DNA of 64,000 nt, taken from contig JANRKB010000043.1 in assembly GCA_033763695.1 (NCBI GenBank), positions 186,001-250,000 of the forward strand, in the 5' to 3' direction. The stretch's first letter is position 1. Every line of letters starts with the position of its first letter. Shown in pieces: positions 1 through 8,884 of this stretch. Both the position numbers and the translations under genes were made by a program. The notes under the pieces were generated by a model. It did no database searches. It saw only the letters and a program-made list of their open reading frames with translations, and was not told the origin of the DNA. Source of the DNA: JANRKB01 sp033763695 (lineage in GTDB: Bacteria; Planctomycetota; Phycisphaerae; Phycisphaerales; UBA1924).

Positions 1-240
1 CTTGGCCGCGGCGTGCTTGGGGCTCATCACGCCCTGCGGCAAATGCACGTGCAGCTCATCAAACAGTGCCGAGCCAGCGAGCAACTCATCCATACCGGGG
101 CGGACCAGGCCGCCGATGAAACAGCCGGGCAAGCCGCGTCGCAGGCGTGCCAGCGCGGGCGTCGCCATAACACAATCGCCCAGCCACGACGGCATGACGA
201 TCAAGAGGCGCAGCGGACGGATGGAGTCTCGCGAAGACAC
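1..240 (-). CDS. Glycosyltransferase family 9 (heptosyltransferase-like), N-terminal part
   Basis: The first 80 codons of a leftward gene that runs off the window. The N-terminus contains RLLIVMPSWLGDCVMATPAL, the Rossmann-like opening typical of ADP-heptose:LPS heptosyltransferases and other GT9 enzymes, which add sugars to the LPS core at the inner membrane. I chose GTG at 240 because a TACAAT hexamer (positions 253-248 on this strand) lies 7 nt before it, the arrangement seen at many genes in this window. An in-frame ATG at 270 is the alternative. The MATE gene ends 22-52 bp upstream on the same strand, so co-transcription is also possible. The family call rests on the N-terminus only. Confidence 0.75.
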   Translation of the reverse strand, partial: MSSRDSIRPLRLLIVMPSWLGDCVMATPALARLRRGLPGCFIGGLVRPGMDELLAGSALFDELHVHLPQGVMSPKHAAAK

Positions 241-291
241 GGAGACGATTGTAGTTCCGGCGTCGCACATCGCACGCTCAACAAGACGTGA

Positions 292-1902
292 TCAGCGATC
301 AAGCTTGCCCGGCGTGATCGCCTCGCTGATGCAGCCGCATTCGACACATTGGCCGGCGGCAAGCCCGGCGATGTCGGTGCCGCAGGAGGGGCAGAGCGCG
401 GCGGTACTGGCTGCGGCCTCGGTGCTCGATTCCTTGAGCAGGCGGATCTGCATCCACTTGCCGCCGGCGAAGCGCACGAGCAGCGCGACGCAGAGCGTGA
501 AGATGTACAAGGCCGCGGCGATCCACGCGCCGACGGACTTCAGATCAGGGAACAGGCGTGTGATGAGCAGCCCGCCGCCAACGATGACAGACCAGGAGGC
601 CACCACGGTGACCGCGCCGGGATAGAAGGTGTCGCCAGCGCCGCGGAGCGCGCCGGTCAGCACCATCGCAACGGCATCAAAGAGCTGGAACGCCGCGGCG
701 GCGATCAGCATCTGCCCGGCGAGGCGCACGAGTTCGGCGCGTTGCTCGGGGGGCGTGCCATCGGTGACAAAGAAGTGAGCCAGCGGCTCGCGGAAGACGA
801 CGAACAGCACGCCGCAGGTGCCCATGTACGCGACGCCGAGACGCACGGCGAGCCAGGCGCGGCGGCGCGCGATGTCAGGCTGCCCCGCGCCCATGTACTT
901 GCCGACGATCGAACTGGCGGCGATCGAGATGCCGACCGCGGGCATGAAGCTCATGGACATGTACTGGTGGGCGATCCAGCCCGCGCTGGCGTGCTGCGCG
1001 CCAAAGCCGCTGACCAGATAGACCATGAAGAAGCCCCAGCACACCATCTCGTTGCCCATCATGAGGCCGCCGGGCCAGCCGGTGCGGACGATGTCCTTCA
1101 CATGGGCCCATGACCAGCGCCATGCCGAACGCGTCGCGAAGCGCGCGTTCATCGACGGCGAGAGGAAGACGAGCAGCGGGATGAGCAGTTCGACGCAGGT
1201 GGCGAGCACCGTGCCGTAGGCCGAACCGACAATGCCCATGGGCTCGATGCCCAGCGTCACACCGACGCGATGGACGATTGTGCCGAGGATGCCAAGCTCT
1301 TTGATCGCAGGGCCGTTGCCGAAGACGAGCAGGGCCGAGAGGAAGAGGTTGACGACATTGGCGACGATGCCAGCGACGGTGACGATGCCGGCGCGCTGCA
1401 TGCCGTAGAAGAACTGCGAGATGGCGCGCGTGGCGATGTTGATCCCGGCGCCAAGCACCAGCACGCGACCATACTCGGCGGCGAGGCCAGCCTGGGTTGC
1501 ATCAACACCTGCCGAGGCAAACAACGAGGGCAGCGCAAACAGCGCGTAGGGCACCAGCAGCAGGCCCCACAGCAGCGCGAGCCACATGCCGTTCCACGCG
1601 TATGCCGCGGCACGCTTGGGGCGACCCGCGCCGTTGTTCTGGCTGACGTAGGTGTTGACGATCTGGATAGTGCCCATCGCGATCGACTGCGGCACCCACG
1701 CGGCCAGCCCGCCGTTGCCCTGCGCACCGACGTACGTCGTCCCCAGATGGGAGACGAGCCACTTGTCGACGAAGGTCATCAGCGTGTACGACGTCATCGT
1801 CGCGACGGTCGGCGCGGCGATGCGCAGCAACTCTCCCATCGCCGATTCACTCGGCGGGTTCGTCGGCGTGGACGTCGGGCTGGAACTTTGCGGCGAAGAC
1901 AT
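292..1902 (-). CDS. MATE-family efflux transporter with C-terminal zinc ribbon
   Basis: A 536-residue polytopic inner-membrane protein of the multidrug/oligosaccharidyl-lipid/polysaccharide exporter superfamily. The two halves show the usual MATE features: an N-terminal 'GELLRIAAPTVATMTSYTL' entry helix, repeated hydrophobic segments, and a second-half 'GALRGAGDT' loop that is common in MATE proteins. Family members are usually about 450 residues. The excess here is a soluble tail in which residues 504-523 read C-x2-C-G-x-D-x2-G-x5-C-x2-C-G, a probable zinc ribbon. The same spacing occurs in the unrelated membrane protein at 43923-44420. The gene lies just upstream of the GT9 glycosyltransferase on the same strand, which could hint at envelope lipid or glycan export. 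The substrate cannot be deduced. Confidence 0.9.
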   Translation of the reverse strand: MSSPQSSSPTSTPTNPPSESAMGELLRIAAPTVATMTSYTLMTFVDKWLVSHLGTTYVGAQGNGGLAAWVPQSIAMGTIQIVNTYVSQNNGAGRPKRAAAYAWNGMWLALLWGLLLVPYALFALPSLFASAGVDATQAGLAAEYGRVLVLGAGINIATRAISQFFYGMQRAGIVTVAGIVANVVNLFLSALLVFGNGPAIKELGILGTIVHRVGVTLGIEPMGIVGSAYGTVLATCVELLIPLLVFLSPSMNARFATRSAWRWSWAHVKDIVRTGWPGGLMMGNEMVCWGFFMVYLVSGFGAQHASAGWIAHQYMSMSFMPAVGISIAASSIVGKYMGAGQPDIARRRAWLAVRLGVAYMGTCGVLFVVFREPLAHFFVTDGTPPEQRAELVRLAGQMLIAAAAFQLFDAVAMVLTGALRGAGDTFYPGAVTVVASWSVIVGGGLLITRLFPDLKSVGAWIAAALYIFTLCVALLVRFAGGKWMQIRLLKESSTEAAASTAALCPSCGTDIAGLAAGQCVECGCISEAITPGKLDR

Positions 1903-2228
1903 GCGACACTTGGAGCGGCGACAGAGCCGCGGACCAAGCCGTAATGCTAGGAGGAGAGCGTGGGAGCGGCTGTTTCGTGAGGAAGATTCTTGGATCGTGT
2001 CGCGTGGGCGTCAGGTGCGCGAGCAGAACGGGTTGCGGCGGCCTGGAAAACTGGGCATACTCCCGGGTGTTTACCCGACTTGGTTCGACCCATCGCCACC
2101 CGTGCGGGCTGTTCGACGAAACGTTGAAGATTGGGCGCTGGAGAATGGGCGTCGGGTTTTGGGGGCGGCACGCGATTCTGCGCGACATGCCGCAGAGCGC
2201 CAATCAGGCGGCGCAGAAAGGGATCTTC
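1903..2228. other. Intergenic region between divergent MATE and mscL genes
   Basis: 326 bp with no credible gene. It must hold the promoters of two divergent genes, but no consensus -35/-10 pair stands out. A small hairpin CGGGT-GTTT-ACCCG sits near 2065. An in-frame ATG for mscL lies at 2187, 42 nt upstream of the preferred start. Confidence 0.5.
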
Positions 2229-2657
2229 ATGGGCTTCATTCAAGAGTTTCGTGACTTTGCAGTCCGCGGCAACGTGATCGACCTGGCGGTCGGCGTGATC
2301 ATCGGCGGCGCATTCGGCAAGATCGTCGACTCGGTCATCAACGATCTGATCATGCCGCTGGTCGGCAAGGCGATCGGCAACGTTGACTTCACCAGCCTCT
2401 ATGTGACGCTGTCGAATCACGACACGAAGGGCATGAGCCTGAAGGCCGCACGCGACGCGGGCGCCGCTGTCTTCGCCTACGGCAGTTTCATCACGGTGGT
2501 GATCAACTTCATCATCTTGGCCTTCTGCATCTTCATCATGGTGAAGGCGATCAACACCCTGAAGAAGAAGGAAGCGGCCAAGCCTGCCGCACCGGCTCCG
2601 ACGCCGCAGGATGTCCTGCTGCTGACCGAGATCCGCGATCTGCTCCGCAATCGCTGA
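2229..2657 (+). CDS. mscL: Large-conductance mechanosensitive channel
   Basis: A 142-residue inner-membrane channel that opens under hypo-osmotic shock. The N-terminus MGFIQEFRDFAVRGNVIDLA followed by VGVIIGGAFGKIVDS is the family hallmark (amphipathic S1 helix and pore-lining TM1). TM2 is near residues 77-103 (VVINFIILAFCIFIMVKAIN), followed by a Lys-rich, then Pro/Ala-rich, linker and the C-terminal helix 'LLLTEIRDLLRNR' expected for the cytoplasmic bundle. I chose the ATG at 2229 because AGGGA sits 7 nt before it and the protein then matches normal MscL length. The ATG at 2187 would add 14 unusual residues. A strong terminator follows. Confidence 0.95.
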   Translation: MGFIQEFRDFAVRGNVIDLAVGVIIGGAFGKIVDSVINDLIMPLVGKAIGNVDFTSLYVTLSNHDTKGMSLKAARDAGAAVFAYGSFITVVINFIILAFCIFIMVKAINTLKKKEAAKPAAPAPTPQDVLLLTEIRDLLRNR

Positions 2658-2686
2658 TTCGCGTCCATCGATCGACGGATGTTCGC

Positions 2687-2720
2687 AACGCCCTGGGCCT
2701 GAGCCCGGGGCGTTTCTTTT
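2687..2720. terminator. Bidirectional intrinsic terminator after mscL
   Basis: AACGCCCTGGGC / GCCCGGGGCGTT forms a 12-bp stem (one G-T pair) with a CTGA loop, followed by TTCTTTT on the + strand. The oppositely oriented regulator gene ends at 2720, and the AA at the start of the stem gives a weaker signal in that direction. Confidence 0.9.
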
Positions 2721-3493
2721 CACGGCGCGCTGATGGCACGTCGTCCCGTGGCCGCGGCAATGAGCTGGCCGCGGGTCGCCGCGCCGCTCTTGCGATGGAT
2801 CGCCTTGAGATGGTCGTGCACGGTGTGCGGGCTGCGCTCAAGGGCCTCGGCGATCTCGTTGACGGTGCGTCCCATGACGACGTGCTCAAGGACTTCGGTC
2901 TCGCGCTGGCTCAGCCACACCGGCTCGCGGTTGGTCCCAAGAAACGACTTGGCTGATCTGGCAAGAAACTCTGTCGCCGCCGCGACGGTGGTGCTCAAGC
3001 CTCCGGTCTCTGACGCGCCGCGTTCGAAAACGAACGCGACCAGCGACGCGGCGTGATGCACCGGCACGATGCTGCGGACGACCGTGCCCATGGCCAAGCC
3101 GGCGTCGTGGAAGGGGTGCTCGCGGGTGTTGGCCCACGCGATCACATCCGAACGCGGCCCGGCGTCGATCGTCGCGCACAGACGGGTCGCCTGGGTCAGC
3201 AGCAAGCCTGCCGTGCCCGCGTGATCGCCTGCCATCGCGGCCCCGGCGTGGATGAGGGTTGATGCACCCGCGTCGACCAGCAGCACCAGTGCGGCACGCC
3301 CCGGCAGGTCGGCACACAACGCCGTGGCGGCCCGCGTGGTCCAGTTGTGGGTCGCGATCAGCGGCAAGTGCGCGGCCGACGCGATCATCGCACTGAACGT
3401 CGCGAGGTCAGCCGTGCGGTGATCATCGGAGGCTTCAGCCGTCACGTCATCCGCTTCGCCAGTCAGACTCGATTCGATTCTGAGAGAGTTCAT
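2720..3493 (-). CDS. LuxR-type HTH transcriptional regulator
   Basis: A 257-residue regulator. Residues 192-249 form a GerE/LuxR winged-less HTH: LSQRETEVLEHVVMGRTVNEIA, then 'SPHTVHDHLKAIHRKSG', with the conserved RE-x-EVL and TV-x-x-H-x-x-I positions. The N-terminal ~180 residues are Ala-rich and resemble a GAF-like sensor fold in pattern (STLIHAG, PVHHAASLVAFVF), but I cannot identify a ligand motif. There is no receiver Asp pocket, so it is not an obvious response regulator. It is transcribed away from two PAS-HTH regulators, forming a three-regulator cluster. Target genes are unknown. Confidence 0.8.
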   Translation of the reverse strand: MNSLRIESSLTGEADDVTAEASDDHRTADLATFSAMIASAAHLPLIATHNWTTRAATALCADLPGRAALVLLVDAGASTLIHAGAAMAGDHAGTAGLLLTQATRLCATIDAGPRSDVIAWANTREHPFHDAGLAMGTVVRSIVPVHHAASLVAFVFERGASETGGLSTTVAAATEFLARSAKSFLGTNREPVWLSQRETEVLEHVVMGRTVNEIAEALERSPHTVHDHLKAIHRKSGAATRGQLIAAATGRRAISAP

Positions 3494-3736
3494 TGGGTCA
3501 AAGCATCGGAGGCAGACCGCTGCATTCCATCGCGATGCCTCCAGATTATGAAAGACCCCCTATTTCTCTGGATGCTTCCCGAACTATTCCATCGTTTCTG
3601 GGGATACCGAAACGGGGCCTGTGCGAAACTGGGGCTTGTCCTTGTTCTGGCTCGCTTTTTCTCAAATTAGGGAATGCCCTGATGCGGAAACCGCCCTCAC
3701 GAGGAATACTGAGTTCTCCGGGCCAAGGAACCTTTC

Positions 3737-4405
3737 ATGCAGCACGCGCCCCGAATGATCGAGATCGCCCCGTCCGTCCAAGTGCCGGTGGCGTTCTTTG
3801 AGGGCAGCACCACCGCGATGACCATCACCCGCGAGGACGGTCTGGTTATCTATATGAATGGGGCGGCCCGCGACATCATGCTGATGGACGGCAAGCCCAT
3901 CGGCTGGGTCGGCATGAGCCTGCTCGACATGCAGCCACGGGAGTTCTGGGAGGAGCGTGTTGCGCTTCTGCGCAGGCTGGCACGAACCGAGCAGAACGGC
4001 GTGGTGCGTGATCTCTTTGGTGGCGAGCAGGTGATCGTGCATCTGCGATTGCTGCCGCACAAGCCGGGCGACCCGCTGCGGTACTTCTTGGTACTTCTGC
4101 ATAAGCAGCACGGCCCGGTGACGGAGGAGCAGTTTCCAGACGACGTCGTGTTCCACGACGCCAAGGTGCAGCATCTGGGGCCGCTGGCGCTGCTCTCGCC
4201 GCGTGAGCTGGAGGTGCTTGCGCTGGTGGGCGAGGGGCTGAGCGCCGCACAGATCGCCGAGCGGATCCATCGCAGCGAGGACACAGTCAACACCCACAAG
4301 GCGTCGCTGCTGCGCAAACTCAACTGTCAGAACGCGACGCAGCTCGCGATCATCGCCAATCGCGCGGGACTGAAGTTTGACGACAGCGAGCGGATTCACG
4401 GTTAA
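3737..4405 (+). CDS. PAS-like/LuxR HTH regulator, first of a tandem pair
   Basis: A 222-residue protein. Residues ~15-125 look like a PAS-type sensor: 'TREDGLVIYMNGAARDIM' resembles the PAS opening strand and helix, and 'PLRYFLVLLHK' a closing strand. Residues 151-212 are a LuxR HTH (LLSPRELEVLALVGEGLSA, EDTVNTHKASLLRKL). The ATG at 3737 has AAGGA 7 nt upstream. The protein aligns end to end with the product of 4872-5537, including EQNGV-x-RDL-x-GG, FHD-x-K-x-QHLG and the C-terminal GLKF-(E/D)D-x-S-x-R-x-HG, so the two genes arose by duplication. It is probably an intracellular sensor-regulator with an unknown signal. Confidence 0.8.
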   Translation: MQHAPRMIEIAPSVQVPVAFFEGSTTAMTITREDGLVIYMNGAARDIMLMDGKPIGWVGMSLLDMQPREFWEERVALLRRLARTEQNGVVRDLFGGEQVIVHLRLLPHKPGDPLRYFLVLLHKQHGPVTEEQFPDDVVFHDAKVQHLGPLALLSPRELEVLALVGEGLSAAQIAERIHRSEDTVNTHKASLLRKLNCQNATQLAIIANRAGLKFDDSERIHG

Positions 4406-4871
4406 GCCACAACTCAAGGGTTGCCGTTGACACGATCGGTTCCGGTCGAGGTCGCGACATGATCATCAGGGCCAGCGCGCGTCGATGCGCCGTCGGGATC
4501 AATGGTTTCGCCGCCTGCTGAGATGTCACAACGACATTGATACCGCCGCGGGGGTGTGCTCTGTTGCGGGGCATGATGTGCTCGGCCGGGTCGACCAAAG
4601 GCATCGAGCCGCGTCCCGCGTGCGAGCGGTTCAGAGAGGGCCGAAAATCGAGGCGTTGCACGGCTGCTCGCAGTCTGCTCGCGATGTGCTTGCGTCGATT
4701 TTTGCCAATCGAGTCGAAAGAGACGCGAATCTCACTAGTTTGTGGTATTCGCGTCGCCGTGTCACTAGAACAGACTGCCGGTTCACGGCGCACTGCCTAA
4801 GACAGCACGCCCAATGTCCGACCCGCATGATCCGCCTGATGAATCGGGGGCGTCATCGGGGAGAGGTGTGC
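4406..4871. other. Long regulatory-looking gap between PAS-LuxR paralogues
   Basis: 466 bp without a credible gene. It contains a perfect 9-bp inverted repeat, GACGCGAAT (4722-4730) and ATTCGCGTC (4747-4755), and two direct copies of TCACTAG (4732-4738, 4762-4768), one of them inside the loop. A TTGACA at 4427 has no matching -10. The position, about 120-150 bp before the second regulator, suits an operator. Confidence 0.5.
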
Positions 4872-5537
4872 ATGCCCGAAGAGACCCAAAACTCGAACAC
4901 TACAACTGCTGTTCTATTGCCGATCGACATCTTTACCAGCAGCGCAGTTGCGACCACGGTGCTCCGCGAGGATGGGTTGGTGCGGTTTGTGAACGCGGCG
5001 GCGCGCGAGCTGTATGAGCCGGTCGGCGGAATGACCTGGCGCGTTGGCGAGACGATCAAGGATCTTCCCGGCTCAAGCTACATGGCGAGTCGAATCGTGT
5101 TCATGCGGGAACTGGCCGCGGCGGAACAAAACGGCGTCAGTCGCGACCTGATCGGCGGACGACAAGTCTTTGCGTACTTGCATCTCCTGCCTGTCGTCAC
5201 GCCGGGGGAACTGCGCCAGTTCTTCATCATCCATCATCGCTCCACCGAGTTCACGGCACCGGTCGTGTCGCGCGGAGTCGCGTTCCATGACCCGAAGCAG
5301 CAGCACCTGGGTGAGTTGGATCTTCTGACGCCGCGCGAGCTTGAAGTGCTCTCGCTCGTGACTCAGGGCATGACGGCACCTGAGATCGCAAAGCATCTGC
5401 ATCGCAGCCTCGACACGATTCACACGCATCGCGGAACGATCTTGCGCAAGCTTGACTGCTACAACGCCGTCCAACTGGCACGGCTTGCCATTGAAGCGGG
5501 GCTGAAGTTCGAGGACGCCAGCCGGTTCCACGGCTGA
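4872..5537 (+). CDS. PAS-like/LuxR HTH regulator, second of a tandem pair
   Basis: A 221-residue paralogue of the preceding regulator, with the same architecture: a PAS-like sensor (residues ~20-125, 'LREDGLVRFVNAAARELYE') and a LuxR HTH (152-212, LLTPRELEVLSLVTQGMTA, DTIHTHRGTILRKL). I chose the ATG at 4872 because GAGAGG lies 6-11 nt upstream and the protein then matches its paralogue in length. An ATG at 4839 would add 11 residues. The sensor half differs more than the DNA-binding half, which suggests the two sense different cues while binding similar sites. A dyad at 4722-4755 is a candidate site for one of them. Confidence 0.8.
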   Translation: MPEETQNSNTTTAVLLPIDIFTSSAVATTVLREDGLVRFVNAAARELYEPVGGMTWRVGETIKDLPGSSYMASRIVFMRELAAAEQNGVSRDLIGGRQVFAYLHLLPVVTPGELRQFFIIHHRSTEFTAPVVSRGVAFHDPKQQHLGELDLLTPRELEVLSLVTQGMTAPEIAKHLHRSLDTIHTHRGTILRKLDCYNAVQLARLAIEAGLKFEDASRFHG

Positions 5538-5574
5538 ACGTACGAGGGTGCAGCCCCGTCGCTACGATTTACGC

Positions 5575-6327
5575 GTGACTCAACTCCCAGGCACGCCCCG
5601 GTATCCCTACGTCGCGCGCGAAGGTTGGCCCATCGTCGCGTGGTTCGTCATCGTTTCGATCGTGCTGTGCGCCCCGGCGGCGTTCTTCCTGCACTGGTGG
5701 TCGCTGCCGCTGGTGGTGGTGTGCGTGCTGCTGTGCGGGTGGTGCGTGTGGTTCTTCCGCGACCCGGAGCGCCAGCTCTCCGAGGGCGCGGACGCGATCA
5801 TCTGCCCGGCGGACGGCGTGATCGTGGGCATCGGGCCCGCCGAGCCGCCCCGCGAACTGGACCTGACCGACGAGGCGACACGCGGCATGACCCGCGTGAG
5901 CGTCTTCATGAATGTCTTTGACGTTCACGTCAATCGCGCGCCGATCTCGGGCACGATCAGCGGCGTGAACTATCGCCCCGGCAAGTTCTTCAACGCCTCG
6001 CTCGACAAGGCGAGCGAGCACAACGAACGCTTCAGCATCGTGCTCGACCTGCCCGATCGGCGCAAGCTCGTCTGCGTGCAGATCGCGGGATTGATCGCGC
6101 GGCGGATCGTGCGCAAGGTGGCCGTCGGGCAGCGGCTGTTCGCGGGGCATCGCTATGGCATGATCCGCTTCGGCTCGCGCGTGGATGTGTATCTGCCCGC
6201 GGGATGCCGCGTCGATGTGCAGATGGGCCAGCGGGTGCTGGCGGGCGCGACGCGCCTGGGCACAATCGGGCCTGCGACGCAGGCGAGCGAGACGGCGGCG
6301 CATGCGACGGCGGAGAGCGCGACATGA
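5575..6327 (+). CDS. psd: Phosphatidylserine decarboxylase, short pyruvoyl type
   Basis: Makes phosphatidylethanolamine from phosphatidylserine at the inner membrane. Two N-terminal membrane segments are followed by family motifs: FFRDPER, CPADGVIVGIG, SVFMNVFDVHVNRAPISG, FFNASLDKASEHNER and QIAGLIARRIV. The self-cleavage site that generates the pyruvoyl group is Gly200-Ser201 in RFGSRVDVYLP. The ~250 residues and the GS rather than LGST site fit the PSD-A class. The start is GTG 5575, with TACGAT 6 nt upstream and no Shine-Dalgarno. The last codons overlap the pssA start (ATGA at 6324), so the two lipid enzymes are translationally coupled. Confidence 0.95.
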   Translation: MTQLPGTPRYPYVAREGWPIVAWFVIVSIVLCAPAAFFLHWWSLPLVVVCVLLCGWCVWFFRDPERQLSEGADAIICPADGVIVGIGPAEPPRELDLTDEATRGMTRVSVFMNVFDVHVNRAPISGTISGVNYRPGKFFNASLDKASEHNERFSIVLDLPDRRKLVCVQIAGLIARRIVRKVAVGQRLFAGHRYGMIRFGSRVDVYLPAGCRVDVQMGQRVLAGATRLGTIGPATQASETAAHATAESAT

Positions 6328-7175
6328 ATCTGCATCTGCCCAAGCCTCGGATTCGCAAGCCGCACGTGTCGCTGCGGGCGGTGTTTCCGAACCTCTTGAC
6401 GACGATCGCGCTGTGCAGCGGCCTGGCGTCGCTGCACTTCTCGACCAACGGCAAGTGGGATCAGGCGCTGGCGTGCATCACGGTGGCCGCGATCTTCGAC
6501 ACGCTGGACGGGCGTGCGGCTCGGTTGCTGCGCGTGAGCAGCAAGTTCGGCGCGGTGCTCGATTCGCTGTCTGACTTTCTGTGCTTTGGCGTGGCCCCGG
6601 CGCTCATGCTGCACCAGTGGCTGCTGGAGGAGAAGGAGTTTTGGGGGCTCGCGGCGTGCATGACGTATGCGCTGTGTGCGGCGCTGCGTCTGGCGCGATT
6701 CACGGCGGCGGCTCCGCCGCGGCCCGAAGAAGCCGCACTGGGCAAGTTCTTCACGGGCATGCCTTCGCCGGCAGCGGCGGGCGCGGTGCTCATCCCCGTG
6801 ATGCTCGCGCAGTCGGAGATCATCAAGTTTCGCTTCCCCGATGTCGCGGTCATCGCGTACACCTTCTTCATCGGTTGGCTGATGGTGAGTCGGCGTCCGA
6901 TGTTCAGCTTCAAGAAGGTCAAGGTGCATCGCCAGGCGGTGGTGCCGCTGCTCGCGCTGATTGGTGTGCTCGTGTTCGCGGCGACCAAGCATCCGTGGCT
7001 GGTGGCGAGCGGCATCGCGGGTGTGTACCTGCTGACGCTGCCTCTGGCCCATGTCATGCACGCCAAGCTTGTGGCGTCGCTGCGTGCCCAGGGCGTGCTG
7101 CTTGAGCCGCACGATGCACCGGCGGCAGCAAGCGAACCCTCCAGCACACGGAACGTATCGGGTTCACGCATCTGA
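6324..7175 (+). CDS. pssA: CDP-diacylglycerol--serine O-phosphatidyltransferase
   Basis: Condenses CDP-diacylglycerol with serine to phosphatidylserine, the substrate of the Psd encoded just upstream. This is an integral membrane protein of 283 residues. The CDP-alcohol phosphotransferase motif D-G-x2-A-R-x8-G-x3-D-x3-D is intact at residues 62-84 (DGRAAR...G76...D80...D84). Several hydrophobic helices follow, then a soluble Ala/Ser-rich C-terminus. Its ATG overlaps the psd stop by 4 bp, a classic two-gene operon. The pairing of PssA and Psd indicates that phosphatidylethanolamine is made by the decarboxylation route. Confidence 0.95.
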   Translation: MNLHLPKPRIRKPHVSLRAVFPNLLTTIALCSGLASLHFSTNGKWDQALACITVAAIFDTLDGRAARLLRVSSKFGAVLDSLSDFLCFGVAPALMLHQWLLEEKEFWGLAACMTYALCAALRLARFTAAAPPRPEEAALGKFFTGMPSPAAAGAVLIPVMLAQSEIIKFRFPDVAVIAYTFFIGWLMVSRRPMFSFKKVKVHRQAVVPLLALIGVLVFAATKHPWLVASGIAGVYLLTLPLAHVMHAKLVASLRAQGVLLEPHDAPAAASEPSSTRNVSGSRI

Positions 7176-7186
7176 GGAACTGATCT

Positions 7187-8698
7187 ATGAAGACGCGTTC
7201 GTCTGCCTCTCATTTCGCTCCCCGGCTTGCCCCCCGTCTGGCTCGACTCGTGTCGGTTTCCGCGCTCGCCCTGGCCGCGCTCGCGGGCGTGGCACGGGCT
7301 GAGATCACGCTCTTTGCCAGCGCGAGCGTGCCCGGCGACGCCAAGGACAAGTCCACGCTCTCGGGCGAGTCGATGCCCGGCTATCCCAACGACCTGTTTG
7401 GCTCGTGGGGTTCGGCGATCACGTATCTGTGGAAGAACAATCTGTACATCGCGGTCAGCGATCGGGGGCCGCAGGACGGCAAGGCGCGCTGGCAGACGCG
7501 CATGCACTTCATCACGATCACGCCTCCCGAGAAGGCGGGCGGCGAACTGAAGATCGAACTGCAGGACACGCAACTGCTTCGCGATCTGCGCGACAAACCG
7601 TTCTGGGGTTCGTCGGCGGCGATCGACGCTGGGCTGCGGGCCAAGGCGATCGATGCGCGCCGCCTTGATCCAGAATCCTGCCGCGAGGGTCGCGATGGCT
7701 CGCTGTGGGTGGCGGATGAGTATGGGCCGCACATCGATCGCTTCGACGCAAAGGCGCGGCGGTACGACCGCATCGGCGTGCCCGACAAGTTCCGCATCCA
7801 GAAGCCCAACGCCGACCCCGAGAAGGAACTGCCGCCGAGCAACACCAGTGGGCGTCAGCCCAATCGCGGGTTCGAAGGACTCGCGATCAACCCGTACGGC
7901 AGCAAACTGTTTGCGATCCCGCAAAGCCCGCTGATCCAGGACGGCGCACTCAACGACAAGAACGAGCGCATCGGCAAGAACATCCGCATGCTGCAGATCG
8001 GCGTCGAGACCGGCGACGAATGGGGCAAGACGGCGGAGTACGTCTACCCGCTTGAGGATGCGAAGCTCGGCGTGTCGGAGATTCTGGCCGTCAACTCGCG
8101 CCAGTTCCTCGTGCTGGAGCGCGACGGCAAAGCGGGTGCCGAGGCGAAGGTGAAGCGGCTGTACCTCATCGACATCGAGGGCGCGAGCGATGTGTCGAAC
8201 GTGGCCGCGTTGCCGAGCGATGCGCTGCCCGAGGAGATCAAGCCGGCGCGCAAGACGCTGTTCCTTGACCTCCTCGATCCGAAGTTCAACCTCGCGGGCG
8301 CGGACATGCCCGAGAAGATCGAAGGGTTGACTTGGGGGCCCGAGATCGACGGCAAGTTGTCGCTATTGGTCACCAGCGACAACGACCTGGACCCCAAGCA
8401 GCCGACGCGCCTGTGGATGTTCACGATCGACAAGAGCGACCTGCCGGACTATGCCCCGCAGATCATCGACGCGCTGGAGAAGGGCGCGGAGCCGAAGGTG
8501 CCGGTGGGTGAACCGGTGCCGGCGACGACGCGCGACCCGCGCGAGATCCGAGTGAAGAGGCCGCCGGTGGATCACCCCGCGCCATCGGAGGGACCGGAGC
8601 CGGCGCAGCAGCCGGTGCCGCCCGCCGAGAAACCCATCGAGAAGCCCACAGAAAAGCCTGCCGAGAAGCCGGCTGAGGCGTCGCCCAGTCCGCGGTGA
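7187..8698 (+). CDS. Secreted phytase-like/esterase-like beta-propeller protein
   Basis: A 503-residue exported protein. Residues 1-38 form a signal peptide ending GVARA-EITLF. The body matches the pattern of the 'esterase-like activity of phytase' family: SDRGPQDG, a 'WVADEYGPHIDRFD' blade, and 'NRGFEGLAINPYGSKLFAIPQSPL', the segment I rely on most. Later segments (FLVLERDG, 'LYLIDIEGASDVSN', GLTWGP) fit further propeller blades. The last ~70 residues are a Pro/Glu/Lys linker with EKP-x repeats, perhaps a wall-spanning tether. The start has GAGGA 8-9 nt upstream. It lies 11 bp after pssA, so it may share that transcript. The substrate is not known. Confidence 0.7.
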   Translation: MKTRSSASHFAPRLAPRLARLVSVSALALAALAGVARAEITLFASASVPGDAKDKSTLSGESMPGYPNDLFGSWGSAITYLWKNNLYIAVSDRGPQDGKARWQTRMHFITITPPEKAGGELKIELQDTQLLRDLRDKPFWGSSAAIDAGLRAKAIDARRLDPESCREGRDGSLWVADEYGPHIDRFDAKARRYDRIGVPDKFRIQKPNADPEKELPPSNTSGRQPNRGFEGLAINPYGSKLFAIPQSPLIQDGALNDKNERIGKNIRMLQIGVETGDEWGKTAEYVYPLEDAKLGVSEILAVNSRQFLVLERDGKAGAEAKVKRLYLIDIEGASDVSNVAALPSDALPEEIKPARKTLFLDLLDPKFNLAGADMPEKIEGLTWGPEIDGKLSLLVTSDNDLDPKQPTRLWMFTIDKSDLPDYAPQIIDALEKGAEPKVPVGEPVPATTRDPREIRVKRPPVDHPAPSEGPEPAQQPVPPAEKPIEKPTEKPAEKPAEASPSPR

Positions 8699-8884
8699 TC
8701 GAGCGTCAACCAACCGACGTGAAACGTTTCGGACGCGCGTTGGCTCCTCGCGCGTCATCGGCTGCGAGGGCTGCAACATCGCCGCAACTTGGGCGTTGAA
8801 CTGCGGTAGGACCCGTGCGGGTCGCTGCGTCGTTCTATTACGATGGCAGTGCATCGTGGGCCGTGATGAGCGTGGGGAGTTGGC

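Noticed and set aside
4427..4432. Consensus TTGACA as a promoter -35
   Set aside because: No -10-like hexamer lies 15-19 bp downstream.
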